64,000 nucleotides of DNA from NCBI GenBank assembly GCA_014238155.1, contig JABABQ010000002.1, positions 62,001 to 126,000 on the forward strand, written 5' to 3'. This document shows, one piece after another, positions 1 to 8,069 of this stretch. This DNA is from Rhizobiaceae bacterium (lineage in GTDB: Bacteria; Pseudomonadota; Alphaproteobacteria; Rhizobiales; Rhizobiaceae). The notes beneath the pieces are model-generated. The model had not been told where the DNA came from. It did not search any database and saw only the letters and a program-made list of their open reading frames with translations. The position numbers were made by a program, and so were the translations under genes. Positions within the stretch are counted from its first letter, which is position 1. Each line of letters starts with the position of its first letter.

Positions 1-158
1 TGCGCCGCCGGGCAATCTGTTCCCGGTTCGAGCACAATGGTGCGGAAGCCCAAACGCGCCGCGCTACCTGCCAGCATTCGAGCGAGTTGCCCACCACCTA
101 TAATGCCAATCGTGGAATTTGGTGGCAGCGACGTCGTCAGAGTTCTGGCCTCAGTCAA
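1..158 (-). CDS. purK: 5-(carboxyamino)imidazole ribonucleotide synthase, N-terminal part
   Basis: Only the first 52 or so codons lie in the window; the gene runs off the left edge. The product ATP-dependently carboxylates aminoimidazole ribonucleotide in purine synthesis and hands N5-CAIR to PurE. The visible part has the typical PurK opening, [11 protein letters not shown] at about residues 19-29, the phosphate-binding turn of the N-terminal domain. The best start is a TTG at 158-156 that overlaps the purE stop, so the two genes are translationally coupled. A non-ATG start is an inference; no ATG is available between the purE stop and the conserved motif. Confidence 0.9.
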   Translation of the reverse strand, partial: MTEARTLTTSLPPNSTIGIIGGGQLARMLAGSAARLGFRTIVLEPGTDCPAA

Positions 159-642
159 TCGGGGCCTCCCTAACCGCATCGGTTTGAGCGCTGCGATAGG
201 CCTCGAGCCTGTCGGCCAATTGTTGATCGGACAGCGCCAAGACCGCGGCTGCCAACAAGGCGGCGTTTGCAGCCCCTGCCTGGCCAATGGCCAATGTGCC
301 CACAGGAATGCCGGCTGGCATTTGCACGATGGACAAAAGGCTGTCTTTGCCGGACAAGGCCTTTGATTGGACGGGAACCCCCAATACCGGCAATGGAGTC
401 AACGCCGCCACCATACCAGGAAGATGAGCAGCTCCCCCCGCACCAGCAATTATCACTTTGAATCCATTGTCTTTTGCCGACTTGGCAAACGCCACCATGC
501 GATCCGGAGTGCGATGGGCAGACACAATTTTCGCTTCATAACTCACGTCAAGTTTGTCAAGAATATCGGCGGCATGTTTCATCGTCGGCCAATCCGACTG
601 GCTGCCCATGATGACGGCGACTGATGGTCTGTCCTGGGTCAT
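151..642 (-). CDS. purE: N5-carboxyaminoimidazole ribonucleotide mutase
   Basis: The 163-residue product is a class I PurE, which converts N5-CAIR to CAIR in cytoplasmic purine synthesis. The family signatures are clear: [10 protein letters not shown] at residues 12-21, SAHRTPD at 41-47 with the catalytic-region histidine, and GGAAHLPG at about 69-76. Length is normal for the family. It lies just upstream of purK and overlaps it, and its own start overlaps the stop of the preceding DUF465 gene by four bases (ATGA), so the three genes probably form one transcript read leftwards. Confidence 0.97.
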   Translation of the reverse strand: MTQDRPSVAVIMGSQSDWPTMKHAADILDKLDVSYEAKIVSAHRTPDRMVAFAKSAKDNGFKVIIAGAGGAAHLPGMVAALTPLPVLGVPVQSKALSGKDSLLSIVQMPAGIPVGTLAIGQAGAANAALLAAAVLALSDQQLADRLEAYRSAQTDAVREAPID

Positions 643-848
643 GCGATGATGTCCGGAATCAGGGTTGATTTAACCATGGAAATCCGGTCCTTCAGTTCGA
701 GCTTCTTTTTCTTCAAACGTTGTATTTGCAGGGGATCGCATCGCTGTGCGATCATCGCATCGATTGCCGCGTGATAGTCATCGTGCTCAAGCTGCAGTCG
801 GGCCAGCTTCATTCGCTCCTGCGCCTGGTCCTGATCATCACTCATCAA
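639..848 (-). CDS. DUF465/YdcH-family small protein
   Basis: A 69-residue, highly charged protein with a coiled-coil look. The second half has the DUF465 (YdcH) signature, [13 protein letters not shown] at about residues 44-56. The family is common in alphaproteobacteria and its molecular role is unknown. It is the first gene of the leftward DUF465-purE-purK unit, overlapping purE by ATGA. A second DUF465 gene is transcribed divergently just upstream (1024-1194), so the pair flanks a shared promoter region of about 175 bases. Confidence 0.85.
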   Translation of the reverse strand: MMSDDQDQAQERMKLARLQLEHDDYHAAIDAMIAQRCDPLQIQRLKKKKLELKDRISMVKSTLIPDIIA

Positions 849-1023
849 TTGCGTCCTCTGTGAGAGGCACTTCTAGCCGCTCCCACGCCCAAGGCCAAGC
901 CCGAACCTGATATCCCCAAAATCATTCACAAGCTGATCTATATTGTTCCCGAATTCTCGACACGGATGCTTATTTGTGACAGCATTGTGACTGCTATGTA
1001 TCAACATGAACGAGAGGAAACTC

Positions 1024-1194
1024 ATGACCGTAACTGCGCATGTCGAACAACTTAAGCAACGCCACCAGATGTTGGAAACCGAGCTGGCCAATCTGACTTC
1101 GAGCCCATCGTCAAGTGATGCCGAACTGGCAGAGATAAAACGCCGAAAACTCAAGCTTAAAGATGAAATAGCGCGGTTGAACGCTACCGGCTGA
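1024..1194 (+). CDS. DUF465/YdcH-family small protein
   Basis: A 56-residue coiled-coil protein ending with the family signature RRKLKLKDEIARL. I chose the ATG at 1024 over the in-frame ATG at 1006 because GAGAGGAAACTC places a ribosome-binding site about seven bases before 1024, and the conserved part begins after it. It is divergent from the other DUF465 gene at 639-848 and shares the same C-terminal pattern, so the two are probably old paralogues. Function unknown. Confidence 0.8.
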   Translation: MTVTAHVEQLKQRHQMLETELANLTSSPSSSDAELAEIKRRKLKLKDEIARLNATG

Positions 1195-1237
1195 ATTCGG
1201 GACTAAATCGCACAAAAGTTCTATAAAATAAGGCCTT

Positions 1238-1966
1238 GTGCAGGAAGCGCGCGCGCTCTATGCCGTTGGTATGCCTGAACAGAGCCAACTAACCCCGTTC
1301 GACAGATGCCGGCTGGTCCTTTGTATGGGACCGGCAGAAATGTCGCAGTTTAATGCAACGCAATTTTCTGACCTGCTTGCGGCTGGTGATGTAGCGAGCA
1401 TTGTCTTCTCTCCCGAGCATATGGACGAATCAGCGTTCCAGAAACTGGTTGAGCCTCTGGTCAAGGTAGCTCAGGAGTTGGGTATTGCAGCAGTTATAGC
1501 CGACTACAGTCGCATCGCCGGCAGGGTGAAGGCAGACGGGCTGCAACTGGGGCAGGACCTGACGGCACTCAAAGACGCAATTGACAAATTGTCACCCGGC
1601 ATGATGGTCGGGGCAGCCAATGTCAAAACCCGCCACAACGCTCTTGGTATCGGCGAATTGCAGCCTGACTACCTGATGTTTGGCAAGCCTGACGGTGATA
1701 TTCGCCCTGAACCACACCCGAAAAACCTTGCGCTCGGCCAATGGTGGTCCGAAATAGTCGAAATTCCCTGTATTGTTATGGGTGGAAGCGATTTGGAGTC
1801 TATCGTAGACGTTGCCAAAAGCGGTGCAGAGTTTGTTGCATTGCGTCAGGCCATATTTGCATCCGACCCAAATGCAAATGAAATCTCATCCGCACCCGAC
1901 AGGGTTCGTAACGCCAACCAGTTGTTGAACGAGCATGCTCCACGTTTTGAAACCATTGAAGATTAA
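1238..1966 (+). CDS. thiamine phosphate synthase-like protein
   Basis: A 242-residue TIM-barrel protein of the ThiE/TenI type. Visible family features are ADGLQLGQDL (about 102-111), a DYLMFGKPDGD segment that corresponds to the ThiE region usually reading DY-G-GP, and a phosphate-binding turn IVMGGSDLESI near residue 191. The last is degenerate compared with the usual GGI-P-N of ThiE, so catalytic activity is uncertain. The start may be the GTG at 1238 or the ATG at 1271. The 3' end overlaps the Sel1 gene by about 32 bases, which suggests coupling. I know ThiE-like genes beside Sel1 genes from Rhizobiales, but no thiamine genes are nearby here. Confidence 0.72.
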   Translation: MQEARALYAVGMPEQSQLTPFDRCRLVLCMGPAEMSQFNATQFSDLLAAGDVASIVFSPEHMDESAFQKLVEPLVKVAQELGIAAVIADYSRIAGRVKADGLQLGQDLTALKDAIDKLSPGMMVGAANVKTRHNALGIGELQPDYLMFGKPDGDIRPEPHPKNLALGQWWSEIVEIPCIVMGGSDLESIVDVAKSGAEFVALRQAIFASDPNANEISSAPDRVRNANQLLNEHAPRFETIED

Positions 1967-2996
1967 GCTATTTCTGGCCAGTTTCATGGCGCTGCAGACC
2001 GTTGCTATGGCACAGGAACCGGCCAGCGCAACTGAATCCAAAACCCGCTTCACGAAACCAATTGGCGGCCCTCAGCTTCCTGCCCCCATCTCCGGACCGG
2101 ATGCCAATTCTACAGATCCAAACGTTGACAGTTCCTCCAAACCGAACCCAGACTTTGCTTACGGTGCATTTCAGCGAGGTTACTACCTGACGGCTTTGGA
2201 GATGGCGCTGCCAAGAGCTGAAATCGGCGATCCGGCCGCACAGACCCTGGTTGCCGAGCTCCTTTGGAAGGGCCTGGGAATTGCACGCGACCGCAAAAAG
2301 GCTGCCAACTGGTATCGATTTGCTGCAAAAGGTGGAGGACGTGCGGCTCAATTTCACTATGGCAATCTGTTGCTGCAGGGGGAATTTGTCGAACAGGACT
2401 TGAAGCTGGGGGAAGACTATCTGCGCAAAGCGGCTGATGCCGGCCATCCGCGGGCGCAATTTAATCTGGCGCAGATCATCACTTCCCGTCGCCCCACCTG
2501 GAACGGTTTTAAGAGCGCGTTGCCGTTTTATCAGGCCGCAGCCAATGCCGGTATCGCAGATGCACAATATGCTCTGGCAAATATCTATGCCGAAGCCAAG
2601 GGGGTAAATTTTGCTGATGAAAAACAAGCCAGATCGTGGCTGAAAAAATCTGCTCTGGGCGGTTTTGATACTGCTCAGGTTGAGTTTGGGGTGTGGCTGG
2701 CAAATGGACGTGGCGGCGAGAGTGACAAAGTTCAGGCACAATTCTGGTTCACCAGAGCGGCAGTGCAGGGCAATGTTGTGGCGCAAAACCGCCTGGCCCG
2801 CATTCACGCATTTGCCGATGAGGATAATCCTGACCTGATACGGGCCGGTGCCTGGTATGTAATTTCCCGCCGCGCAGGTTTTAGCGATTCAGAACTGGAT
2901 CGAATGTTTCAGGCATTGCCTGAAATCGACAAAAAACGCGCAATAGAAGCCGCTAACCAACTCACAAGAGGTCTTGCCCGCCTAGCAAAGGGCTAG
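1935..2996 (+). CDS. Sel1-repeat (TPR-like) exported protein
   Basis: The 353-residue product begins with a signal peptide (hydrophobic stretch about residues 9-24, AMA cleavage site near 24-26), then a proline- and serine-rich linker, then Sel1-type repeats from about residue 70 to 300. Repeat cores of the GDPAAQ...AANWYRFAAKGG type recur every 36 residues. Sel1 proteins act as scaffolds for protein contacts, usually in the periplasm or envelope. The ATG overlaps the preceding ThiE-like gene. The TAG stop lies inside the left end of a 150-bp inverted-repeat element at 2993-3142. Confidence 0.85.
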   Translation: MLHVLKPLKIKLFLASFMALQTVAMAQEPASATESKTRFTKPIGGPQLPAPISGPDANSTDPNVDSSSKPNPDFAYGAFQRGYYLTALEMALPRAEIGDPAAQTLVAELLWKGLGIARDRKKAANWYRFAAKGGGRAAQFHYGNLLLQGEFVEQDLKLGEDYLRKAADAGHPRAQFNLAQIITSRRPTWNGFKSALPFYQAAANAGIADAQYALANIYAEAKGVNFADEKQARSWLKKSALGGFDTAQVEFGVWLANGRGGESDKVQAQFWFTRAAVQGNVVAQNRLARIHAFADEDNPDLIRAGAWYVISRRAGFSDSELDRMFQALPEIDKKRAIEAANQLTRGLARLAKG

Positions 2997-3142
2997 GGTC
3001 TGGACCCATTATTCTGATGTATTCTGCGGTGGTGAATTTTGTTGCTGGCAAGGAGCACAGACGCAGGAAACCTGTTGGTTTTCAAGGTTCTGCGACGCTG
3101 TCCAGCGGCGAAATACACCACATTAATGGGTCCCGACCCTAG
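2993..3142. mobile_element. MITE-like element with 19-bp terminal inverted repeats
   Basis: The ends are inverted copies with one mismatch: CTAGGGTCTGGACCCATTA at 2993-3011 and its complement at 3124-3142. Weaker inverted similarity continues inward for about 20 more bases, so the whole unit could fold into a long hairpin. The outer CTAG on both sides could be a 4-bp target duplication, which fits IS5-like transposition as I know it. There is no room for a transposase. The element starts at the stop codon of the Sel1 gene and leaves that stop intact. No second copy was noticed in the window. Confidence 0.65.
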
Positions 3143-3285
3143 TTCGGCGACATCAACGCCTTGAACCTTGGGCAAAAGTGTGATCAATCCCCGATCGACT
3201 ACTCGCGTTGCTTCAGCGACGCGCAATTCGCCTTTCACATCACGCCGACCATTTTGAACCGGCTTAACAGGATCGAGTACTAATA

Positions 3286-4095
3286 ATGGCCCGCTCTGCG
3301 CTACTTAATGTGATGGTCAACGCAGCCTCAAAAGCTGGCCGATCTCTGACCCGAGACTTCGGTGAAATCGAAAACCTGCAGATTTCCGTGAAAGGTCCGG
3401 CCGACTTCGTCTCACAGGCTGACCTGAAGGCCGAAAAGACATTGCGCGATTCGCTCAACAAGGACCGTCCCGGATATTGCTTTTTGATGGAAGAAGGCGG
3501 CGTGGTGGATACCGGTTCCGACCACCGCTGGATTATCGATCCACTGGACGGGACCACCAATTATTTGCACGGCAATCCGTTTTTTGCAGTTTCGCTTGCG
3601 TTGGAATCTGCCGGCCAGCTGGTTGCCGGCGTCATTTATAGCCCTATCACAGAGGAATTGTTCACAGCTGAACGTGGTCGCGGAGCATACATCAATGATC
3701 GCCGTATGCGGGTAGCTAATCGATCTGCACTGGATGAATGTGTGATCGCCACTGGCATTCCCGCACTCAATAAAAAAGGCCATGGCGTAGCGCTGTTTGA
3801 ACAGCGGAACATTATGAACCAGACCGCAGGGGTGCGTGCCACTGGTTCTGCCGCATTGAATCTCGCTTATGTCGCTGCTGGTCGATTCGACGGATATTGG
3901 GAAGATGGACTTTCAGCTTGGGATGTCGCAGCGGGCATGTTGATGGTGCGAGAAGCCGGTGGATTTGCCACCGAACCCGATCCACAAGCATCAATTTATG
4001 AATCGGGGCGTCTGGTGGCCGGCAACGAAGCCATTCATGGAAAATTACGGACGATAATAAACCGCCCACTGCCAGAAAGCATGGCTCGCGACTAA
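3286..4095 (+). CDS. suhB: inositol monophosphatase family protein
   Basis: A 269-residue Mg-dependent phosphatase of the IMPase/SuhB family, cytoplasmic. The metal-binding motifs are in place: EE at 69-70, DPLDGTTN at 85-92 and the C-terminal LSAWDVAAG near 208. The family hydrolyses inositol monophosphate and related sugar phosphates; in many bacteria SuhB also acts in rRNA transcription. The symbol is a family-level assignment. The start ATG at 3286 follows two in-frame stops and has only a weak upstream purine stretch. It is followed by the ExbB-like gene after a 219-base gap. Confidence 0.9.
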   Translation: MARSALLNVMVNAASKAGRSLTRDFGEIENLQISVKGPADFVSQADLKAEKTLRDSLNKDRPGYCFLMEEGGVVDTGSDHRWIIDPLDGTTNYLHGNPFFAVSLALESAGQLVAGVIYSPITEELFTAERGRGAYINDRRMRVANRSALDECVIATGIPALNKKGHGVALFEQRNIMNQTAGVRATGSAALNLAYVAAGRFDGYWEDGLSAWDVAAGMLMVREAGGFATEPDPQASIYESGRLVAGNEAIHGKLRTIINRPLPESMARD

Positions 4096-4220
4096 ATCGC
4101 CATTGCGCTAAAACAACAAGCTTTTGGAGCGCCTTGTTTTCCGCCCATTCTTGTATTCAACTGCCGGACAATTTGCGGTACATAGGGTCGAGGTGATTTG
4201 TTTTGCCGTTCGCCCTACCC

Positions 4221-4238
4221 GTCCCGTTGGCCCGGGAC
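4221..4238. other. short perfect hairpin in the suhB to ExbB-like gap
   Basis: GTCCCG at 4221-4226 and CGGGAC at 4233-4238 are separated by six bases. There is no following T-run, so it is not an obvious terminator. It sits about 75 bases before the start of the ExbB-like gene and could be a leader structure. A weak A/T-rich inverted repeat at 4115-4138 after suhB is the only other thing seen in this 219-base gap. Confidence 0.3.
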
Positions 4239-4314
4239 AGAACCGAACGACCGGCTGATCGGTTGATTGGCAAGCATGCTGGCGTTTCGGCGCCTTCAAA
4301 GGAGCATCTTTCGC

Positions 4315-5322
4315 ATGGCGCGTGAATACGACCCCCACAAGCTTTCTTCTCCCCGGGTATACTTGTTCTCAATGCTGATATTTATCGCATTGGTCGCATT
4401 TCTAGTGCTGATCCTGAATCGCCAGATACTTGAGAATTTCTCGACCAATCCGGGATTGAATGGCCTCATTTTGGGCGTCTTGCTGGTTGGCATCATATTG
4501 GCCTTCCTGCAGGTAATCAGACTAATGCCGGAAGTCGCCTGGGTGAATTCATTTCGTCGCGGACAGGCAGATGAGCGACGGCGTAAGCCGGTGCTGCTGG
4601 CACCGATGGAAGCTATGATGGGGGACAACTCCGATGTTGCCCTGTCAACTGGATCAACCCAATCCATTCTGGATTCGATTGGCAACCGGCTTGATGAGCG
4701 ACGTGAAATTTCTCGCTACCTGATCAGCCTGCTGGTTTTTCTGGGGCTGCTCGGCACGTTTTGGGGCCTTTTAGGCACCATTGGGTCGATCGGTGACACC
4801 ATCGGCTCGCTTAATCCCAATTCCGGCGATACCAACGATATTTTGGATTCACTCAAGTCCGGCCTTCGCGCGCCTCTGGACGGCATGGGCACTGCCTTTT
4901 CATCCTCGTTATTTGGCCTTGCCGGATCACTCGTATTGGGGTTTCTCGATCTGCAATCAGGGCAGGCGCAAAACCGATTCTATCTGGAACTTGAAAACTG
5001 GCTGTCTTCGGTGACCGACTTGAACAGTGATTTCCAGGCCGCCGCCAGCGGTGGAAAAGACGTCACCCAGGCGATGGAGAGAATTGCCAGTCAGGTTAAA
5101 GAAGGTGGTGGCGGAGCGCGCACAACAGCTGCCATGGCCAGCCTGGCTGAAGGTATTCAGGCGCTGGTCAAGCACATGCGCAGCGAACAGCAACTGATCC
5201 GAGACTGGGTTGAATCCCAGAGCAAATCGCAAAACGACGTCAGGAAACTGCTGGAACAGCTCAACCGCAACATTGAAAAACCGAGCGCGCCGCGCGCCCG
5301 CAAGCCGAAGGACGGATCTTAG
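4315..5322 (+). CDS. MotA/TolQ/ExbB-like proton-channel family membrane protein
   Basis: A 335-residue inner-membrane protein with four predicted helices: about 14-36 and 45-65 near the N-terminus, then about 135-160 (glycine-rich LGTFWGLLGTIGSI) and 185-205 (AFSSSLFGLAGSLVLG), which carry the MotA/ExbB-like channel signature. A proline- and lysine-rich tail follows. I chose the ATG at 4315 because AAAGGAG lies ten bases before it; an in-frame ATG at 4267 has no such site. The next gene starts three bases after its stop and encodes an OmpA/MotB-like partner, so the two probably form an envelope stator-like complex. No flagellar genes are nearby, so motility is not implied. Confidence 0.85.
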   Translation: MAREYDPHKLSSPRVYLFSMLIFIALVAFLVLILNRQILENFSTNPGLNGLILGVLLVGIILAFLQVIRLMPEVAWVNSFRRGQADERRRKPVLLAPMEAMMGDNSDVALSTGSTQSILDSIGNRLDERREISRYLISLLVFLGLLGTFWGLLGTIGSIGDTIGSLNPNSGDTNDILDSLKSGLRAPLDGMGTAFSSSLFGLAGSLVLGFLDLQSGQAQNRFYLELENWLSSVTDLNSDFQAAASGGKDVTQAMERIASQVKEGGGGARTTAAMASLAEGIQALVKHMRSEQQLIRDWVESQSKSQNDVRKLLEQLNRNIEKPSAPRARKPKDGS

Positions 5323-5325
5323 ATC

Positions 5326-6360
5326 ATGGCGCTAAGTCGCGGGCGCAAACGAGGCGGAGATCGCGTCGACTACTGGCCAGGGTTTGTCGACGCCCTGTCC
5401 ACATTGCTGCTGGCGATCATGTTCCTGTTATCGGTATTTGTGCTTGCACAATTCATCCTGAGTCAGGAGATCACCGGCAAAGACACGGTATTAAATCGAC
5501 TGAACAGCCAACTTAACGAACTGACGGCGCTGCTGTCGCTGGAGCGGTCGGAAAATCAGGATCTGGAGGATCAGATCAAGACCCTGTCCGCTAGCCTGAC
5601 AAGCAGCAAGGACGAGCGGTCCAGACTGGAATCGCTGCTGGCTCGCGGTGCTGGCGCGGCCGACACTGCGCAAGACCGGGCCGAGATACTGTCAGATTCG
5701 CTTGATGACGAGCGCAAAATCACCCGCAGGGCGTTGAATCAGGTCAGTCTGCTCAACCAACAAATTTCTGCACTGAGAAAGCAAATTGCCGCATTGGAAG
5801 ATGCTCTGGATGCTTCGGAGGTCAAAGACCGCGAAAGTTCCACCAAAATCGCCGATCTTGGAAAACGCCTGAATGTGGCGCTCGCCAAGCGAGTACAGGA
5901 ACTCAATCGTTATCGCTCTGACTTCTTTGGACGGTTGCGCGAAATTCTTGGTGCCCGCGACGATATTCGCGTGGTTGGCGACCGTTTCGTCTTTCAGTCA
6001 GAAGTATTATTCCCTTCCGGCGGTGCCCAACTAAATGAAGACGGCCTCGGTGAAATGACCAAGCTGGCCAAAGCTCTGATTGAGCTGGGCAAAGAAATCC
6101 CCGACGAAATCGACTGGGTATTGCGGGTTGACGGCCATACCGACAACATTCCGCTAGGCGGCAATGGACGCTACCGCGATAACTGGGAATTATCGTCTGG
6201 CCGCGCCACATCCGTGGTCAAGTATTTGGTTTCCGAGGGCGTGCCCTCCAAACGTTTGGTGGCGGCCGGGTTTGGTGAGTTTCAACCACTTGATCCCGAA
6301 GATTCTCAAGAAGCGCGTGATCGCAATCGCCGCATTGAGTTGAAACTGACCGAAAAATAA
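5326..6360 (+). CDS. OmpA/MotB-like peptidoglycan-binding protein
   Basis: The 344-residue product has one N-terminal membrane helix (about 20-46) that starts with an aspartate (FVDALSTLLLAIMF), as in MotB and TolR, then a long coiled coil (about 50-195), then a C-terminal OmpA-like domain (about 215-340) with DGHTDN, NWELSSGRA and DRNRRIEL motifs that bind peptidoglycan. It directly follows the ExbB/MotA-like gene. The domain order says it is the wall-anchoring partner of that channel. Such pairs occur outside flagellar loci and may serve envelope maintenance, but the exact role is not known to me. Confidence 0.87.
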   Translation: MALSRGRKRGGDRVDYWPGFVDALSTLLLAIMFLLSVFVLAQFILSQEITGKDTVLNRLNSQLNELTALLSLERSENQDLEDQIKTLSASLTSSKDERSRLESLLARGAGAADTAQDRAEILSDSLDDERKITRRALNQVSLLNQQISALRKQIAALEDALDASEVKDRESSTKIADLGKRLNVALAKRVQELNRYRSDFFGRLREILGARDDIRVVGDRFVFQSEVLFPSGGAQLNEDGLGEMTKLAKALIELGKEIPDEIDWVLRVDGHTDNIPLGGNGRYRDNWELSSGRATSVVKYLVSEGVPSKRLVAAGFGEFQPLDPEDSQEARDRNRRIELKLTEK

Positions 6361-6394
6361 CCCTGCTTTCCCTATCTTCAGTACTGAGAAGTCC

Positions 6395-7153
6395 ATGACA
6401 TCCAAATTTGCCACTTATCCGAGTCTGCAAGATGAAGTTGTATTCATAACCGGCGGCGCATCGGGCATTGGGGCGGATATGGTCCGCGCATTTGCAGAAC
6501 AAGGTGCCAAGGTAGGTTTTGTCGATATTGATGAAACGGGTGGAACCGCCCTGAGCCAACAGCTTGGTGCCAATGTAGCATTTGAAAACTGCGATTTACG
6601 CAATATTGAACAATTGAAGACCGCCTTTGCCAGTCTGGCCGATCAACTCGGCGCTGCCACCGTCCTGGTCAATAATGCGGCCCGCGATGATCGACATGGC
6701 TGGCAGGAAGTTACGCCAGACTATTGGGACGAGAGACTCGGCTCTAATCTACGGCACCAGTTTTTCGCCATTCAGGCGGTTGCACCAGGTATGATCGAAG
6801 CAGGCGGTGGATCAATCATCAATATGGGATCTAACTCCTGGTGGGAAGCTGGCGGCAATATGCCGGCTTATACGACCTCCAAAGCCGCCGTGCACGGATT
6901 GACCCGCACCATGGCGCGAGATCTTGGTGAACACCGAATTCGCGTCAACACTGTTGTACCCGGCTGGATCATGACAGCGCGGCAAAAGGAACTTTGGGTA
7001 ACCGAAGAGAGCATTGAAAAGCATCGTGCCCGGCAATGTTTGAAGGACCTCATTGATCCAATCTACGTTGCACGCATGGTGCTTTTCCTCGCTTCCGATG
7101 ACGCAGCCATGTGCACCGCGAACAATTACATGGTGGAAGCCGGGTCAATTTGA
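6395..7153 (+). CDS. SDR family oxidoreductase
   Basis: A 252-residue short-chain dehydrogenase. The Rossmann motif TGGASGIG lies at residues 18-25, NNAA at about 90-93, and the catalytic set is complete: Ser in NMGSNS and Tyr-Lys in YTTSK at about 154-158. Acidic residues after beta-2 (VDIDE) suggest NAD preference. The substrate cannot be read from the sequence. It overlaps or abuts the VOC gene that follows and may be co-transcribed with it and the ACT gene. Confidence 0.88.
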   Translation: MTSKFATYPSLQDEVVFITGGASGIGADMVRAFAEQGAKVGFVDIDETGGTALSQQLGANVAFENCDLRNIEQLKTAFASLADQLGAATVLVNNAARDDRHGWQEVTPDYWDERLGSNLRHQFFAIQAVAPGMIEAGGGSIINMGSNSWWEAGGNMPAYTTSKAAVHGLTRTMARDLGEHRIRVNTVVPGWIMTARQKELWVTEESIEKHRARQCLKDLIDPIYVARMVLFLASDDAAMCTANNYMVEAGSI

Positions 7154-7161
7154 GTACGGTC

Positions 7162-7629
7162 ATGGAAAGAGGAAACCAAACACCGTTTGCAGCGCTGGTT
7201 CCGGAACTCTCCTGTTCAGACTTTGTCGTCAGCCGCGCCTTTTATGTGGATGTCCTGGGTTTTAACATTCGATATGAGCGGCCCGAACACCAGTTTGCCT
7301 ACCTCCAATTGGGCTCGGCACAAATCATGATCGAACAGGTGAACGGAAACTGGGAAACGGGTCCGATGGAGCAACCCTTTGGACGCGGGATCAACTTTCA
7401 AATTGAGATTGACGACGCCAAAACGCTCAGCAGTCAGATTTTATCAAGCGGTTATTGCCTGTTTAGAAAATTGACAACAAGTTGGCACCGGGAAAATGAC
7501 ATTGAACATGGTCAGGACGAGTTTTTGATCCTTGACCCCGACGGTTACCTGTTGCGTTTCGCCACCTCGATCGGCACACGGCCATGGAACCCAAACCAGC
7601 AGGAATCGAGCGATAGCCATACTCGGTAA
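7162..7629 (+). CDS. VOC superfamily (glyoxalase/bleomycin-resistance-like) protein
   Basis: The 155-residue product has the beta-alpha-beta-beta-beta layout of vicinal-oxygen-chelate proteins: LSCSDFVVSRAFYVDVLGF near the start, then a strand with QIMIEQ, and a C-terminal DPDGYLLRF, the usual end of the fold. Homologues include bleomycin-binding resistance proteins and small metalloenzymes; the true role is unknown. The ATG at 7162 or the TTG at 7150, which overlaps the SDR stop, are both possible. Either way it is tightly linked to the SDR gene. Confidence 0.8.
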   Translation: MERGNQTPFAALVPELSCSDFVVSRAFYVDVLGFNIRYERPEHQFAYLQLGSAQIMIEQVNGNWETGPMEQPFGRGINFQIEIDDAKTLSSQILSSGYCLFRKLTTSWHRENDIEHGQDEFLILDPDGYLLRFATSIGTRPWNPNQQESSDSHTR

Positions 7630-7655
7630 AATGGAACCATTGTGAAGGAAGCCCT

Positions 7656-8063
7656 ATGAGCGGCGAATTGAGTCTCAGCAAGTTGCTGCAAACACTCACG
7701 GCAGAACTGGTCGAAGGAATTTTTGTTTTCATCACAATTGCCGATAATGCAGTGCCTGCGAATTTGGCGCCACGTATGATGTTTCGCGAAGCTGAAGGAA
7801 CGACGCTGATCCTGCTGAAATCAGAAGCCGAAGCTCACGGATTGGCATATGAATTTCCCTGTCGAATGATCACTCTCAATGTGCATTCTTCCCTGGAGGC
7901 GGTTGGCTTCATTGCGCATATCGCGACGCAGCTCGCCCAGCAGGGAATGGGCGTAAATCCCGTATCCGGCTTTTTTCACGATCATCTGTTCATTCCTGAG
8001 GGCCGAGAGGCCGATGCGCTCAGGATATTGGACGATATTGCGCATCGGGCACAGGAAGTTTAA
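7656..8063 (+). CDS. ACT domain-containing protein (COG3602 type)
   Basis: A 135-residue cytoplasmic protein of the small double-ACT type. The N-terminal half contains FVFITIAD and the C-terminal half SSLEAVGFIAHIATQLAQQGMGVNPVSGFFHDHLF-like order, where a strand-helix-strand typical of ACT domains is visible. ACT domains bind amino acids and usually regulate enzymes; free-standing ones of this family have no established role. It is the last gene of the rightward group and ends seven bases before the stop of the convergent ABC exporter. Confidence 0.8.
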   Translation: MSGELSLSKLLQTLTAELVEGIFVFITIADNAVPANLAPRMMFREAEGTTLILLKSEAEAHGLAYEFPCRMITLNVHSSLEAVGFIAHIATQLAQQGMGVNPVSGFFHDHLFIPEGREADALRILDDIAHRAQEV

Positions 8064-8069
8064 AGCGCT

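Noticed and set aside
2993-3238. Leftward 81-residue frame over the MITE-like element
   Set aside because: It runs across the inverted repeats, has no recognisable domain and weak codon bias; the plus frame after the element looks more like coding DNA.
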